This document shows positions 26,594 to 35,154 of a DNA stretch of 64,000 bases, piece after piece (the first letter of the stretch is position 1; the number at the start of each line of letters is the position of its first letter). Position numbers and translations under genes: made by a program. Source of the stretch: Opitutaceae bacterium (lineage in GTDB: Bacteria; Verrucomicrobiota; Verrucomicrobiia; Opitutales; Opitutaceae). The notes under the pieces were generated by a model. The model did not search any database. It was not told where the DNA came from and worked only from the letters and a program-made list of their open reading frames with translations. The stretch spans positions 496,001-560,000 of the forward strand of contig JAIXWY010000003.1 in assembly GCA_027490995.1 (NCBI GenBank). The letters are read 5' to 3'.

Positions 26594-27484
26594 TTAGACT
26601 TTCTCGGCGACGAAGCGCCCGAGCAGGCCGGCGGGCCGGAAGAGAAGGATGACGATCAGAATCGCGAATGCGATGGCATCCTTGTACGTGGAAAAGGCGC
26701 TCCCGGCGACGAAGGTCTCGACGGTTCCGAGGAGGAGCCCACCGAGAGCTGCTCCGGGGATGTTTCCGATGCCCCCGAGGATCGCCGCGACGAAGGCCTT
26801 TAACCCCGGCATCACGCCCATCAGGGGATCGATCGAGGGATAGTTCATCGCGTAAAGGATCCCGCCCGCCGCCGCCAGCGCCGAGCCGAGGCCGAACGTG
26901 AAGCTAATCACCACGTCGTTGTTCACGCCTACAAGCCGCGCAGCGTTCGGGTTGAGTGACACCGCGCGCATCGCGGTGCCGATCCGCGTGCGGAAGACAA
27001 TCAGCTGCAGGCCGATCATCAGCACCAGGGCCACGCCGATGACAAGCAGCTGGTTGCTCGATACTGAAAGCCCCCCGATTTGCACGGTGGTGACGGGGAA
27101 AATCTGGGGGAATGTCCGCGGCGTCGCACCGAAGATGAGCTGGCCTGTGTATTCGAGAAAAAGTGACACCCCGATCGCGGTGATGAGCACGTTCAGCGTG
27201 GGCGCACCGCGCAGCGGACGGTAGGCCAGACGCTCGATGGTCATGCCAAGAATCGCGCAGATCACCATCGCCCCGAGCATCACGGCGAGACCACCGGCGA
27301 TCGTGCCAGCGGGCACGTGTCGGCCGAGGTAGTAGCCGGCGAAGGCGCCCACCATAAACACATCGGAGTGCGCGAAATTGATGAAGCGAAGCACTCCGTA
27401 CACCATCGTGTAACCGAGCGCGATCAGTGCGTAGATCGCGCCCAGCGAGATCCCGTTCAGGAGTTGCTGCAGGAATTCAGTCAT
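26594..27484 (-). CDS. livH: Branched-chain amino acid ABC transporter permease LivH
   Basis: A 296-residue permease with LivH signatures: QQLLNGISLGAIYALIALGY at the N-terminus, FINFAHSDVFMVGAF, and the C-terminal AAILGGIGNIPGAALGGLL. It forms the membrane heterodimer with LivM. The gene lies 22 bp after the binding-protein gene and 6 bp before livM, so all five genes are likely one transcript. Confidence 0.95.
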   Translation of the reverse strand: MTEFLQQLLNGISLGAIYALIALGYTMVYGVLRFINFAHSDVFMVGAFAGYYLGRHVPAGTIAGGLAVMLGAMVICAILGMTIERLAYRPLRGAPTLNVLITAIGVSLFLEYTGQLIFGATPRTFPQIFPVTTVQIGGLSVSSNQLLVIGVALVLMIGLQLIVFRTRIGTAMRAVSLNPNAARLVGVNNDVVISFTFGLGSALAAAGGILYAMNYPSIDPLMGVMPGLKAFVAAILGGIGNIPGAALGGLLLGTVETFVAGSAFSTYKDAIAFAILIVILLFRPAGLLGRFVAEKV

Positions 27485-27506
27485 CGCCCGCTGGATCGTT
27501 CCGCGC

Positions 27507-28628
27507 TCAGGGCTCGACGGCCTGCACGAAACGGAACGAACCGTTGCGGACCTCGACGATTACGGCGGCCTTGGAGGCGTTGCGCTGCGCGTCGATCGTC
27601 GTGCGGCCGCTGACGCCCTCAAGGTTGCGGGTCGCCGCGAGCGCGTCGCGAAGCTTTGCGGGCTCGGTCGTCCCGGCCCGCCGGATCGCATCGACCAGCA
27701 CGAGTGCGCTGTCGTAGCCCAGCGCCGCCATGGCGTCCGGCGTTTCTCCAGACCAGCGGGCCTGAAAGCGCTTGATGAAGGACTTTACGGCCGGGGAGGG
27801 GGACTCGGGCGAGTAGTGCGTGGAATAGTAGGTGCCCTCTACGGCGGTGCCGCCGATCGAGAGCAATTCGGGCGCCTCCCAGCCGTCGCCGCCGAACAGC
27901 GGAATCGTCAAACCAAGGTCGCGCGCCTGTTTGCAGATCAGCGCTGCCTCCGTGTAGTAGCCGGGGACAAAGATCGCGTCCGGCGCCGTCGCCTTGATCG
28001 CCGTCAGCTGGGCCTTGAAGTCCTTATCCCCTTCCGCGTACTTCTGCTCGAGCACGACGGTGCCGCCATCGGCGAGGAACTGCTCGCGGAAGTACTTGGC
28101 CAAGCCAACGGAGTAGGCCGAGGAGACTGAGGTGATGATGGCCACGCGCTTCGCCTTGAGGTGTCCGTGGGCGAACTTGGCGAGGGCGGTGCCCTGGAAA
28201 GGATCGATGAAGCAGACGCGGAAGATGTAGTTGCCGATCTCGGTGACCTTCGGGTTGGTCGACGAAGGTGAGATCAGCGGGATGCGGTAGCGCTGGGCGA
28301 CGATCGCGGCCTCGATCGAGCGGCTGGACGCGACCTCGCCGAGCAGGGCGACGACCTTCTCGCGGGTGATCAGCTTAGTGGCGATGGTGCCAGACTCGCC
28401 CGGCTTGGACTGGTTGTCCTCCACGATCAGCTGCAGCGGGCGGCCCAACGCGCCGCCGGCAGCATTGGCCTCCTCAATTGCGAGGACCGTTCCCTTGTGT
28501 GAAGACTGTCCGAACGTGGCCTCCTTGCCGGTCAGCGAAGCGTACTCCCCGATCTTGATCGGTTCCGCAGCGTGGGTGCTGAGACCGAGCGCAAGGAGAC
28601 TGAGGGTTAACGAAAGAAGACGGCGCAT
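27507..28628 (-). CDS. livJ: Branched-chain amino acid ABC transporter substrate-binding protein
   Basis: A 373-residue periplasmic binding protein of the Leu/Ile/Val family, first in the liv operon. It has a signal peptide (MRRLL, hydrophobic 4-18, cleavage near THAAEP) without an obvious lipobox. The mature start IKIGEYASLTGKEATFGQS and LISPSSTNPKVTE are standard motifs. The true ligand may be any of several hydrophobic amino acids. The ATG at 28628 has a C/T-rich leader (CCCCTTCCCC), not a Shine-Dalgarno site. The operon promoter must lie in the about 200 bp between this gene and the divergent permease gene. Confidence 0.93.
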   Translation of the reverse strand: MRRLLSLTLSLLALGLSTHAAEPIKIGEYASLTGKEATFGQSSHKGTVLAIEEANAAGGALGRPLQLIVEDNQSKPGESGTIATKLITREKVVALLGEVASSRSIEAAIVAQRYRIPLISPSSTNPKVTEIGNYIFRVCFIDPFQGTALAKFAHGHLKAKRVAIITSVSSAYSVGLAKYFREQFLADGGTVVLEQKYAEGDKDFKAQLTAIKATAPDAIFVPGYYTEAALICKQARDLGLTIPLFGGDGWEAPELLSIGGTAVEGTYYSTHYSPESPSPAVKSFIKRFQARWSGETPDAMAALGYDSALVLVDAIRRAGTTEPAKLRDALAATRNLEGVSGRTTIDAQRNASKAAVIVEVRNGSFRFVQAVEP

Positions 28629-28829
28629 GCGGGGAAGGGGACGCGGGGCGTTGCGGGAGGAAAGGAAAGGGACTGCGAGCGAGGAAAGGCGCGGGTTGCA
28701 TGCGTTTCAATCAAAACGGTGGTGCCTCCGTAAATCAGTGGACCGCGCCCGGGCCTGAAAATTCAGACGTTTCGCCCGCGGCCGTTTTTTCGTTTCCAAT
28801 CTCGGGGCGCTCCGGCTTGCCTGCTTCCG

Positions 28830-29942
28830 GTGAGCCTCATCGACCGCCACATCCTCCGCGAATGGCTGAAGATCTTCAGCCTCGTCCTCGGGGCTACGCT
28901 GGGGCTGCTGTTGATGCAGTCGCTTTACGATGACTTCGAGGACCTGCTGAAGGAGGGGGCGGTCACGGCGGACATCGCGTATTACTTTTTGATCAGCATG
29001 CCGGCGTCCTTTTCGGTGGTGCTGCCGTTGGCGCTGTTGGTGTCGCTTCTCTTTTCGCTCGGCCAGTTGCATCGGGCGAACGAGATCACGGCGATGCGGG
29101 CGGCTGGGGTGGGCATGTTTCGGATTACGCGCAGCCTCTGGGTCTGCGCGTTGCTGCTCTGCGGGGTGTCATGGTGGCTCACGGCGTCGGTGATTCCGCA
29201 TTCACTGGAGCAGGCAAGGACTCTGCGTGATCGGTTGCGGTACGAGCAGGCCGGGCGGGCGGGTCCGAGCGACCGGATCGGTGCGGTGAAGAGCGTCGCC
29301 TTCGACAACCAACGCGAGCACCGGGTGTGGTTCATGAACCGTTTTTCCCCTTACACCGGCCGGGGATATGGGGTCAGTGTGACGGAGCTCGATCCGCAGC
29401 GGCGGGAGAAAACGCGTTTGCTGGCCCGCGAGGCGTGGCGCGATGCGACGCTGGGGCATTGGGTTTTCAAGGAAGGCCAGGAGATCTGGTTCGACCCGGA
29501 AACGGGGGAAACCGTACGTCTGAGCTTTTTTGCCGAGAAGCCGGTGCCACATCTGCGAGAGGATCCGGACCTGATGCAGGTCTTCGACCGGAAGCCGGGC
29601 GATCTTTCGTTTAGCGAGCTGCGAACGATTTTGCAGCACTTTGAGCTGGATGACAGTCCCAAACTCCCGCTTTACGCCACGCGTTACTACTCTCTGTGGT
29701 TCGACACGCTGGGTCCGCTGATCATCCTAGCGATCGCGATCCCTTTCGCCGTCCAGGGCGTGCGCGTGAATCCGGCCGTTGGCGTTTCCAAGTCCATCGG
29801 CCTTTTTGCACTCTACTTCTTGCTCGTGAAGGCGAGCTACGCCCTTGGCGGCAAGGATGTGATTCCGCCCGTCGCGGCCGCCCTTCTGCCAAACGCCGCC
29901 ATGCTAGGCCTCGGTATCTGGCTTTTCCTGCGCTTGCGCTGA
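28830..29942 (+). CDS. LptF/LptG family permease
   Basis: A 370-residue YjgP/YjgQ-family protein. It has about six membrane helices arranged as three, a large periplasmic domain (about residues 130-265), then three. The N-terminus IDRHILREWLKIFSLVL and the conserved ANEITAMRAAGVGMFRI segment are typical. LptF and LptG form the inner-membrane part of the pump that sends lipopolysaccharide to the outer membrane. Only one member is present here; its partner would be elsewhere. GTG at 28830 is used because it begins the conserved N-terminus directly. LptF versus LptG is not decided. Confidence 0.9.
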   Translation: MSLIDRHILREWLKIFSLVLGATLGLLLMQSLYDDFEDLLKEGAVTADIAYYFLISMPASFSVVLPLALLVSLLFSLGQLHRANEITAMRAAGVGMFRITRSLWVCALLLCGVSWWLTASVIPHSLEQARTLRDRLRYEQAGRAGPSDRIGAVKSVAFDNQREHRVWFMNRFSPYTGRGYGVSVTELDPQRREKTRLLAREAWRDATLGHWVFKEGQEIWFDPETGETVRLSFFAEKPVPHLREDPDLMQVFDRKPGDLSFSELRTILQHFELDDSPKLPLYATRYYSLWFDTLGPLIILAIAIPFAVQGVRVNPAVGVSKSIGLFALYFLLVKASYALGGKDVIPPVAAALLPNAAMLGLGIWLFLRLR

Positions 29943-30044
29943 GCCGGTGGAGGGACCGGTACCGCGGTGTGCGGAAGGAGAGCGACTCGAGCAGGCAGGT
30001 GGGTGAAGGCTTGCGCCAGGCTCCGTTCTGCATCCCCTAGGCAG

Positions 30045-30512
30045 ATGATTCATCGTCTTGTCCGCGAGCAGGATGTCTTCGGTGCCCCGGCGGCGATCTG
30101 GGACTTCTTTGCATCGCCGCACAACCTCGACACGATCACGCCTGCTTCGCTCTCGTTTCGCATCGTCGGCGACGTGGCTCCGCGGATGTTCCCCGGGCAG
30201 ATGATCGAGTACCGGATCGGGGTGCTTCCCGGTATTCGGACGCGTTGGCTCACGGAGATCACTCACGTGCGGGAGGGGGAATACTTTGTCGATGAACAGC
30301 GGATTGGTCCGTATCGGATCTGGCACCACGAGCATCATTTCATTGTCCGGCCCGACGGTCGTGGCGTGCGCATGATCGACCGCGTGACCTATGAGGTCGG
30401 CTGGGGTTGGCTCGGTGACGCGGTTCACGCCGTGTGGATCGCGCGGCAGCTGGAGACGATCTTCGACTACCGCCGTCGACGGGTGGACGAGCTCTTTCCG
30501 GCGCCGCGCTGA
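30045..30512 (+). CDS. SRPBCC (START-like) family protein
   Basis: A 155-residue soluble protein with the helix-grip SRPBCC pattern: a strand beginning VREQDVFGAPAAIWDFFASP, a long beta sheet containing the paired histidines in IWHHEHHFI, and a long C-terminal helix. Family members bind hydrophobic ligands or act as cyclase/dehydratases; those most like this one are often annotated as ligand-binding proteins of unknown role. ATG at 30045 starts the domain. It follows the Lpt permease by about 100 bp on the same strand; no functional link is evident. Confidence 0.85.
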   Translation: MIHRLVREQDVFGAPAAIWDFFASPHNLDTITPASLSFRIVGDVAPRMFPGQMIEYRIGVLPGIRTRWLTEITHVREGEYFVDEQRIGPYRIWHHEHHFIVRPDGRGVRMIDRVTYEVGWGWLGDAVHAVWIARQLETIFDYRRRRVDELFPAPR

Positions 30513-30687
30513 AGCTGAGCCTCGCTCATTCGTTCTCGGGTGGCCGATGGCGGGGAGGGCGTGGTGGCTCCGGGCGAGGAAGGAGCGGTTCGGCTGCCGA
30601 CTGGGCGTCCACGATGAAACGGAGCGTGGGTGTTTAGGGTGCGCCCACAAATCGCTCGCGTAGTGAAGCGGTGAACACACGCTCACG

Positions 30688-32052
30688 ATGGTCTGGGCCA
30701 TGCCCGGGTTGATCGTGAGTCCCGTTTCCACCGTGTCGCGACGTCGGTTTCTGGCCACCCTTTGGGCGGTGGTGGCGGTCGCGCTGTGCGCTGCGCCGCT
30801 GGTCGTGGAGTGGCTCTCCCCGGCGCGTCTCGGAGGGTTCATCTGGGTCTTCGGCGTCGCTCTGGGGAGTGCCGGTTTTGCGTTGGGTGGCCTCCAGTTC
30901 CTGCTGACCGGGCGGTTCCGGCGGGCGACGGCTCCCTTCGGGATCGATCTGGTCTACTTGGTGCATCGCTGGGCGGCGGTGGCGGCGTTGCTGCTCCTCT
31001 GTGCGCATGCGGGTATTCTGTGGATCAACAACCCGGCCGCCGTGGGCGGAGCGAGGCCGTGGACCGCCTCGGGGGCGATCTTGGCGGGGTGGATTTCGTT
31101 GGCGCTGTTTCTCCTGCTCGTGGTGTCTGCCCTCGCACGGCGCGCGTTGCGCTGGGAGTACGATGGCTGGAGGCGCGCGCACGCGGCGCTGGCTCTCGTC
31201 GCGACCGGCGCGGGCCTATTCCACGTGGTCGGGGTGGTGGCGCCGCAGGGGCGGGTAGTCGCGATCGTGGTCTGGCTCGGCTTGGGCGCTCTCTGGCTCG
31301 GCTCGCTGTTTCACGTGAGGCTCCTCCGTCCGTGGGCGCTCGCGCGCCATCCGTATGCGGTCACGGCCGTCGAGCGGGTTGGCGCCCGGACGTGGACGGT
31401 TCGGGTCGCGGCGAGCCGGGGCGAGGCGATTCGCTTCCAGCCGGGACAATTCGCGTGGCTGACGTTGCGGGCCGGTCCATTCGCTGGGGCGGAGCATCCA
31501 TTCTCTTTCTCCGGCAGCGCGGAGGCTCGATCGGAGTTGAGTTTCACGATCAAGGAGCTGGGCGATTTTACCGGGACGATTGGATCTGTCCGGGTCGGCG
31601 AGTTGGCTTACGTGGACGGCCCGTATGGTGCCTTTACCCCGGATCGGCATCCGGAGGCGTCGGGCTGGGTGCTCATCGCCGGAGGCGTCGGTCTCGCCCC
31701 GATGATGAGCATCCTGCGCACGTTCGCGGATCGCGGCGAGCGCCGACCCGTGCTGCTCGTGTGCGCCCATCGCACCGATGCCTCGCGTTTGTTCGTCGCG
31801 GAGCTGCAGGCACTGGAGCGGCGACTCTCCCTGACGGTGGTGCCGGTACTCGAGGAGCCGCCCGCCGGTTGGGCGGGGGAGTGTGGGCGCGTCACGGTGG
31901 ACCTGCTGCGACGGGTGTGGCCTGCTGATGCGACCGGGCGCGAGTGCTTTCTGTGTGGCCCAGTGCCCATGACGCGAGCGGTGTCGCGCGCGCTGCGCGA
32001 GATCGGGGTGTCGGGGAGAAACATCCACGTCGAGTTATTCGACATGGCCTAG
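30688..32052 (+). CDS. Ferric-reductase-like membrane flavoprotein with FAD/NAD(P)-binding module
   Basis: A 454-residue protein combining a ferric-reductase-type membrane domain (about six helices, residues 20-215) with a cytosolic ferredoxin-reductase module. Candidate haem-ligand histidines occur in VHRWAAV, CAHAGIL, RRAHAAL and FHVVGVV. The FAD site includes EHPFSFSG and the NAD(P) site GGVGLAPMM and CGPVPMT. It probably passes electrons from NAD(P)H across the membrane to iron or another acceptor. SRRRFLATL near the N-terminus mimics a Tat motif but precedes a retained membrane helix. A membrane cytochrome c follows 23 bp downstream, so they may share an electron path. Confidence 0.88.
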   Translation: MVWAMPGLIVSPVSTVSRRRFLATLWAVVAVALCAAPLVVEWLSPARLGGFIWVFGVALGSAGFALGGLQFLLTGRFRRATAPFGIDLVYLVHRWAAVAALLLLCAHAGILWINNPAAVGGARPWTASGAILAGWISLALFLLLVVSALARRALRWEYDGWRRAHAALALVATGAGLFHVVGVVAPQGRVVAIVVWLGLGALWLGSLFHVRLLRPWALARHPYAVTAVERVGARTWTVRVAASRGEAIRFQPGQFAWLTLRAGPFAGAEHPFSFSGSAEARSELSFTIKELGDFTGTIGSVRVGELAYVDGPYGAFTPDRHPEASGWVLIAGGVGLAPMMSILRTFADRGERRPVLLVCAHRTDASRLFVAELQALERRLSLTVVPVLEEPPAGWAGECGRVTVDLLRRVWPADATGRECFLCGPVPMTRAVSRALREIGVSGRNIHVELFDMA

Positions 32053-32075
32053 CGGAGGCATCACGAAGGCACCTC

Positions 32076-32528
32076 ATGAGAGAAGCATTGGCCCGATGTG
32101 CGACGCTCACGGTAGTCGTCGGTTTGGTGTTCCTCGCCGTGCTGGTCGCTCGCCGTGAGGCGACGCCGTCCCGACCCCTAGCCGTGCGCGATGGACCCGC
32201 TACCGCTGGCGCGACGGAGTCGAATCCGGCGGACCCTCTGACCGTCTCGCCGGAGCAGTCTGCGCGAGGTGCGGTGCTCTTTGCCTCGCTCGATTGCCGC
32301 AGTTGCCATTCGCTCGGTGACGAAGGCAACCCCGGCTTACCCTTGGATGATGTCGGCCAACGTCGTGACCGGGAGCAAATCCTCGCCTGGATCACGGGCA
32401 CCGGCGTGGCGGCAGCCGAACTGTCTCCGGCTGCGCGTCGACGCAAGGCGACCTACCAGACAGTTGCCCAAGAGGACCTGAAGGCGCTGGCGGCATTTCT
32501 TTCGCTCCAGCGCACGCCTCCACCCTGA
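32076..32528 (+). CDS. Small membrane-anchored c-type cytochrome
   Basis: A 150-residue protein with one N-terminal membrane helix (about residues 8-25), a Pro/Ala/Thr linker, and one cytochrome c domain. The haem motif is CRSCH after ARGAVLFASLD. The distal part ends in the usual QEDLKALAAFL helix, but the region that normally holds the axial Met (K-M-P before that helix) reads RRKATYQTV; there is no Met at all after residue 1. ATG at 32076 follows the flavoprotein stop by 23 bp. The pair suggests an electron-transfer chain, with the cytochrome on the periplasmic side. Confidence 0.83.
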   Translation: MREALARCATLTVVVGLVFLAVLVARREATPSRPLAVRDGPATAGATESNPADPLTVSPEQSARGAVLFASLDCRSCHSLGDEGNPGLPLDDVGQRRDREQILAWITGTGVAAAELSPAARRRKATYQTVAQEDLKALAAFLSLQRTPPP

Positions 32529-32536
32529 ACGAAGGG

Positions 32537-32974
32537 CTAGCCTGCGGTCGTGCGCCGTCGTGGACGCTTCGACGGTGGCAGTAACTTGAGCTCGGCGCGC
32601 TCGGCGGCGCCGATCGAGAACCGGGTCCAAGGTATTGCTTTGAGCCGCGCCTCACTGATCGGCTCACCCGTGACCTCGCAGATCCCGTACGAACCCGTGC
32701 GGATACGGTTCAGTGCGCCCTCGATCTCAGCTAGGCGATCGGCCTCGGCGTGAAGCTCCGCGAGGAGGACTTGGTGCTCGATGCGGTCCTCGGCGATGTC
32801 TGCCACATCGACGGAGTGCAGCTCCGCGCGATCTGCGGCGCTCTCGCCGTGCTCCGTGTGCGCCCGCAGCAGTTGGTTGCGGAGGTGGAGCAGAGTGCGA
32901 ACGTGCCAGTTCCAGCGCGGGTCGTGCGCGAGTTCGACGGCGGTGATTTCTGAGGCGGAGTGGGGAGTGATCAT
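32537..32974 (-). CDS. DksA/TraR-like protein with a degenerate zinc finger
   Basis: A 145-residue protein with the coiled-coil plus C-terminal finger layout of DksA/TraR RNA polymerase regulators. The coil spans about residues 20-100. The end shows GSYGICEVTGEPISEARLKA and IPWTRF, which match DksA closely, but only one of four zinc cysteines remains: the usual C-x2-C is CEVT and the second pair is SIGA. The fold may be held without zinc. ATG at 32974 is used; a longer frame exists to 33166. It is convergent with the cytochrome gene (8 bp gap) and divergent from a basic mini-protein. Confidence 0.82.
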   Translation of the reverse strand: MITPHSASEITAVELAHDPRWNWHVRTLLHLRNQLLRAHTEHGESAADRAELHSVDVADIAEDRIEHQVLLAELHAEADRLAEIEGALNRIRTGSYGICEVTGEPISEARLKAIPWTRFSIGAAERAELKLLPPSKRPRRRTTAG

Positions 32975-33168
32975 GCAATCATCATCGCAGTTTCCGGACG
33001 TGGTCGCTTCGCGTTTCTTGTCCGACCTGCGGCGCGGTTTGCTCAAGCGAGGCACAAATGTGAGCAGGAAATCCCAGCCCATGCGCAGCGGCATTGATAA
33101 ATGTGAGTAGAGTGGATACGTACCTAGTAGATCCTTAAACGTTCGATCCAACATCGCAGAGTCCAATC

Positions 33169-33363
33169 ATGAAAAAGAAGACCCCACAGGTAGATCAGAA
33201 AGCCGCCAAGAAGAGCTCAGCCAAGCAGGCCCGGAAGCCGAATCTGGCGCGACCCGCCAATGACGCCCGGCCGGCAGTCGCTGCCTCCGGTGCCATGCAA
33301 CGGGTGCGGGCGCGGAGCGATCGGCCGACCATGCGGCCCGATTTGCCGATGCGCAGCCGCTAG
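33169..33363 (+). CDS. Small very basic protein, unknown function
   Basis: A 64-residue protein starting MKKKTPQVDQKAAKKSSAKQ, with Lys/Ala/Ser in the first half and Arg/Pro in the second. It contains almost no acidic residues and no predicted membrane segment. The composition recalls histone-H1-like or ribosome-associated tails, suggesting binding to nucleic acid, but no family was recognised. It lies between the DksA-like gene (divergent) and hsp20 (same strand, 127 bp). The frame could be fortuitous; the biased composition and clean ATG make it a plausible gene. Confidence 0.5.
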   Translation: MKKKTPQVDQKAAKKSSAKQARKPNLARPANDARPAVAASGAMQRVRARSDRPTMRPDLPMRSR

Positions 33364-33490
33364 CGCGGAAGCGGGTGGCGTCGCCGCATGCGGCGCTGTG
33401 CGGTCACTCTTTATTCCGTTCGCTCCTGCCGCCCCCACGGACGCGCGGGAGCACGGAGGAGTCAGTAACAACAAAAAGGAGAACAGCACC

Positions 33491-33946
33491 ATGAACACGC
33501 AGATCACTCGATGGAATCCGTGGAGAGAGATGGAGCACATGCAGCAACGGCTCGCCTCACTCTGGGGCAACGGTCCGCTCGGCCGGGAAGGCCGGGGTGA
33601 GACAATGGCCGTTTCCGAATGGAGTCCGAAGGTCGATATCACCGAGGACAATGACGAGATCCTGGTGAAGGCGGAACTGCCCGAGATGAACAAGGACAAC
33701 GTCAAGGTGACCGTCGAGGACGGCATCCTGACCCTCGCGGGCGAGCGGAAGCACGAGAAAGAAGAGAAGGATAAGAAGTACCATCGCATCGAGCGTGAGT
33801 ACGGCAGCTTCGTCCGCTGCTTCACGCTGCCGGACGCGGTGGTCACCGCCAAGGTGTCGGCGGAGTTCAAGGAAGGGCTCCTCGTCGTGCACCTGCCCAA
33901 AGACGTGAAGGCGATGCCGAAGCCAATCGAGATCAAGGTCGCCTAG
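33491..33946 (+). CDS. Hsp20/alpha-crystallin small heat shock protein
   Basis: A 151-residue small heat shock protein. The N-terminal arm is short (TRWNPWREMEHMQQRL); the alpha-crystallin domain spans about residues 45-140 and includes PKVDITEDNDEILVKAELP, the conserved A-x-x-x-x-G-x-L signature in AEFKEGLLVVHLP, and a C-terminal I-x-I-like anchor (IEIKV). It forms oligomers that hold unfolding proteins in the cytosol. AAGGAG about 9 bases before the ATG at 33491 is a good ribosome binding site, one of the few here. I saw no CIRCE or ROSE-like element in the 127 bp upstream. Confidence 0.94.
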   Translation: MNTQITRWNPWREMEHMQQRLASLWGNGPLGREGRGETMAVSEWSPKVDITEDNDEILVKAELPEMNKDNVKVTVEDGILTLAGERKHEKEEKDKKYHRIEREYGSFVRCFTLPDAVVTAKVSAEFKEGLLVVHLPKDVKAMPKPIEIKVA

Positions 33947-34127
33947 AGGTTCCAGACGCGATCGCGGTGCAGTGAAGAGTCGGGGCGGCGGAACGCCGGA
34001 GTGCGTTGTGCCGCCTCTTTCTGTAGAGACCTGCCGCGCCCCGGCGGCACCATTACGGCGTGCGGACGAGCGGGGTGCGGATGAGCTTCCGGATTGATCC
34101 TCAGCGCCCCCTGAGTAGCGTAGATCC

Positions 34128-34286
34128 ATGGAAGCCAAAAAGTGTGGTTGTGGACGGACGAAGAATGCGCAGGGCCATTGCGATGGCTCGCATGCGACGC
34201 CGGCGCCGGCTCCCCAGCCGAAGAAGTGCGGCTGCGGTAAAACCAAGAATCCGCAGGGTCACTGCGACGGTTCCCACGCAAAGTGA
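34128..34286 (+). CDS. Tandem CDGSH-type iron-sulfur mini-protein (52 residues)
   Basis: This 52-residue protein consists almost entirely of two near-identical motifs: CGCGRTKNAQGHCDGSH (residues 6-22) and CGCGKTKNPQGHCDGSH (34-50), joined by a Pro/Ala linker. Each has the three Cys and one His of the CDGSH (mitoNEET-type) family, which bind a 2Fe-2S cluster. Known bacterial members are redox or cluster-transfer proteins, but this is close to the smallest possible two-motif version. It starts at ATG 34128 and ends TGA 34286. It lies alone between hsp20 and the convergent LytTR regulator. Confidence 0.82.
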   Translation: MEAKKCGCGRTKNAQGHCDGSHATPAPAPQPKKCGCGKTKNPQGHCDGSHAK

Positions 34287-34398
34287 ACGCCGCGTCGCGC
34301 TCGGGAAACCGGGTGCGGCGTGCGAGGAGGGCTGCCTCGTCGGGCCGTGACTCGGCCCTCGGCCGTACCGCAATCCCGCGCGAAGCCCTTTGCTTGCG

Positions 34399-35154
34399 TC
34401 ACATTTGCTGGAACCGGTGTGCGAATGCCCGGCTGACCGGCAAAGATTCGGTGCGTCCCCGCAACTGCAGCGTGAGACGTCCGGCGAAGTCACGCCGCGC
34501 GCTCTGCACGGCCCGGAGGTTGACGATCGTATTGCGATGGATTTGCCAGAAGTGTTCCGGGGATAGTTGCTTGAGGAGATCCTTGAGCGGCGTGCGAATG
34601 AGGTACTCGCGGTTCACTGTCTGCACCGCGGTGTAGCGCTCGTCCGCGCGGAAGTAGAGAACGCTCGCGACCTCGACCAAGTGGGTTTCGGAGCCGACGC
34701 TGGCGCGCACGAATTCCAGGCGAGGTGGAATCGGGGAGAGGAGCCGACGGAGGAGGGCCTCGGCATCCGTGGCGGAGGCCCCGGAGGACAGGCGGGACTG
34801 GAGGCGGCGGACCGTCTCCTCCAGGCGCTCATCGGTGACGGGTTTGAGGAGGTAATCTGCGGCGGCCGCATCGAAGGCCGAGATGGCATACTCGTCGTGG
34901 GCGGTCACGAAGACGAGGTGCGGCACGGACACCTTGGTGGCGACCTCGAGTCCCGTCAGACCGGGCATCCGGATATCGAGGAACGCGATTTCGGGCTGGA
35001 GACGCGTGAGGCCGTCGACGGCGGCGGGGCCTTGATGGACGACGGCGGCGATCTCCAGTTCTGGCCAGAGTCGGCTGAGCCGTACGGCGAGATCGGCGGC
35101 GAGGGCGGGTTCGTCGTCTGCGATCAGGGCGCGGGGTCGCTTCGGGGAATCCAT
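34399..35154 (-). CDS. LytTR-family response regulator
   Basis: A 251-residue two-component regulator. The receiver domain (about residues 8-120) has the acidic pair IADDEP, phospho-acceptor Asp60 in AFLDIRMPG, and Lys104 in LLKPV. The LytTR DNA-binding domain (about 148-250) has YFRADERYTAVQT and HFWQIHRNTIVNL. It overlaps the end of the sensor kinase gene by 31 bp, so the two are cotranscribed and probably cognate. LytTR regulators often control exported proteins or cell-surface functions; targets are not visible here. Confidence 0.93.
   Translation of the reverse strand: MDSPKRPRALIADDEPALAADLAVRLSRLWPELEIAAVVHQGPAAVDGLTRLQPEIAFLDIRMPGLTGLEVATKVSVPHLVFVTAHDEYAISAFDAAAADYLLKPVTDERLEETVRRLQSRLSSGASATDAEALLRRLLSPIPPRLEFVRASVGSETHLVEVASVLYFRADERYTAVQTVNREYLIRTPLKDLLKQLSPEHFWQIHRNTIVNLRAVQSARRDFAGRLTLQLRGRTESLPVSRAFAHRFQQM

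Noticed and set aside
34342..34358. GGGCCG/CGGCCC hairpin after the CDGSH gene as a terminator
   Set aside because: Only 6 bp, no T-tract, and such GC stems are frequent by chance in this DNA.
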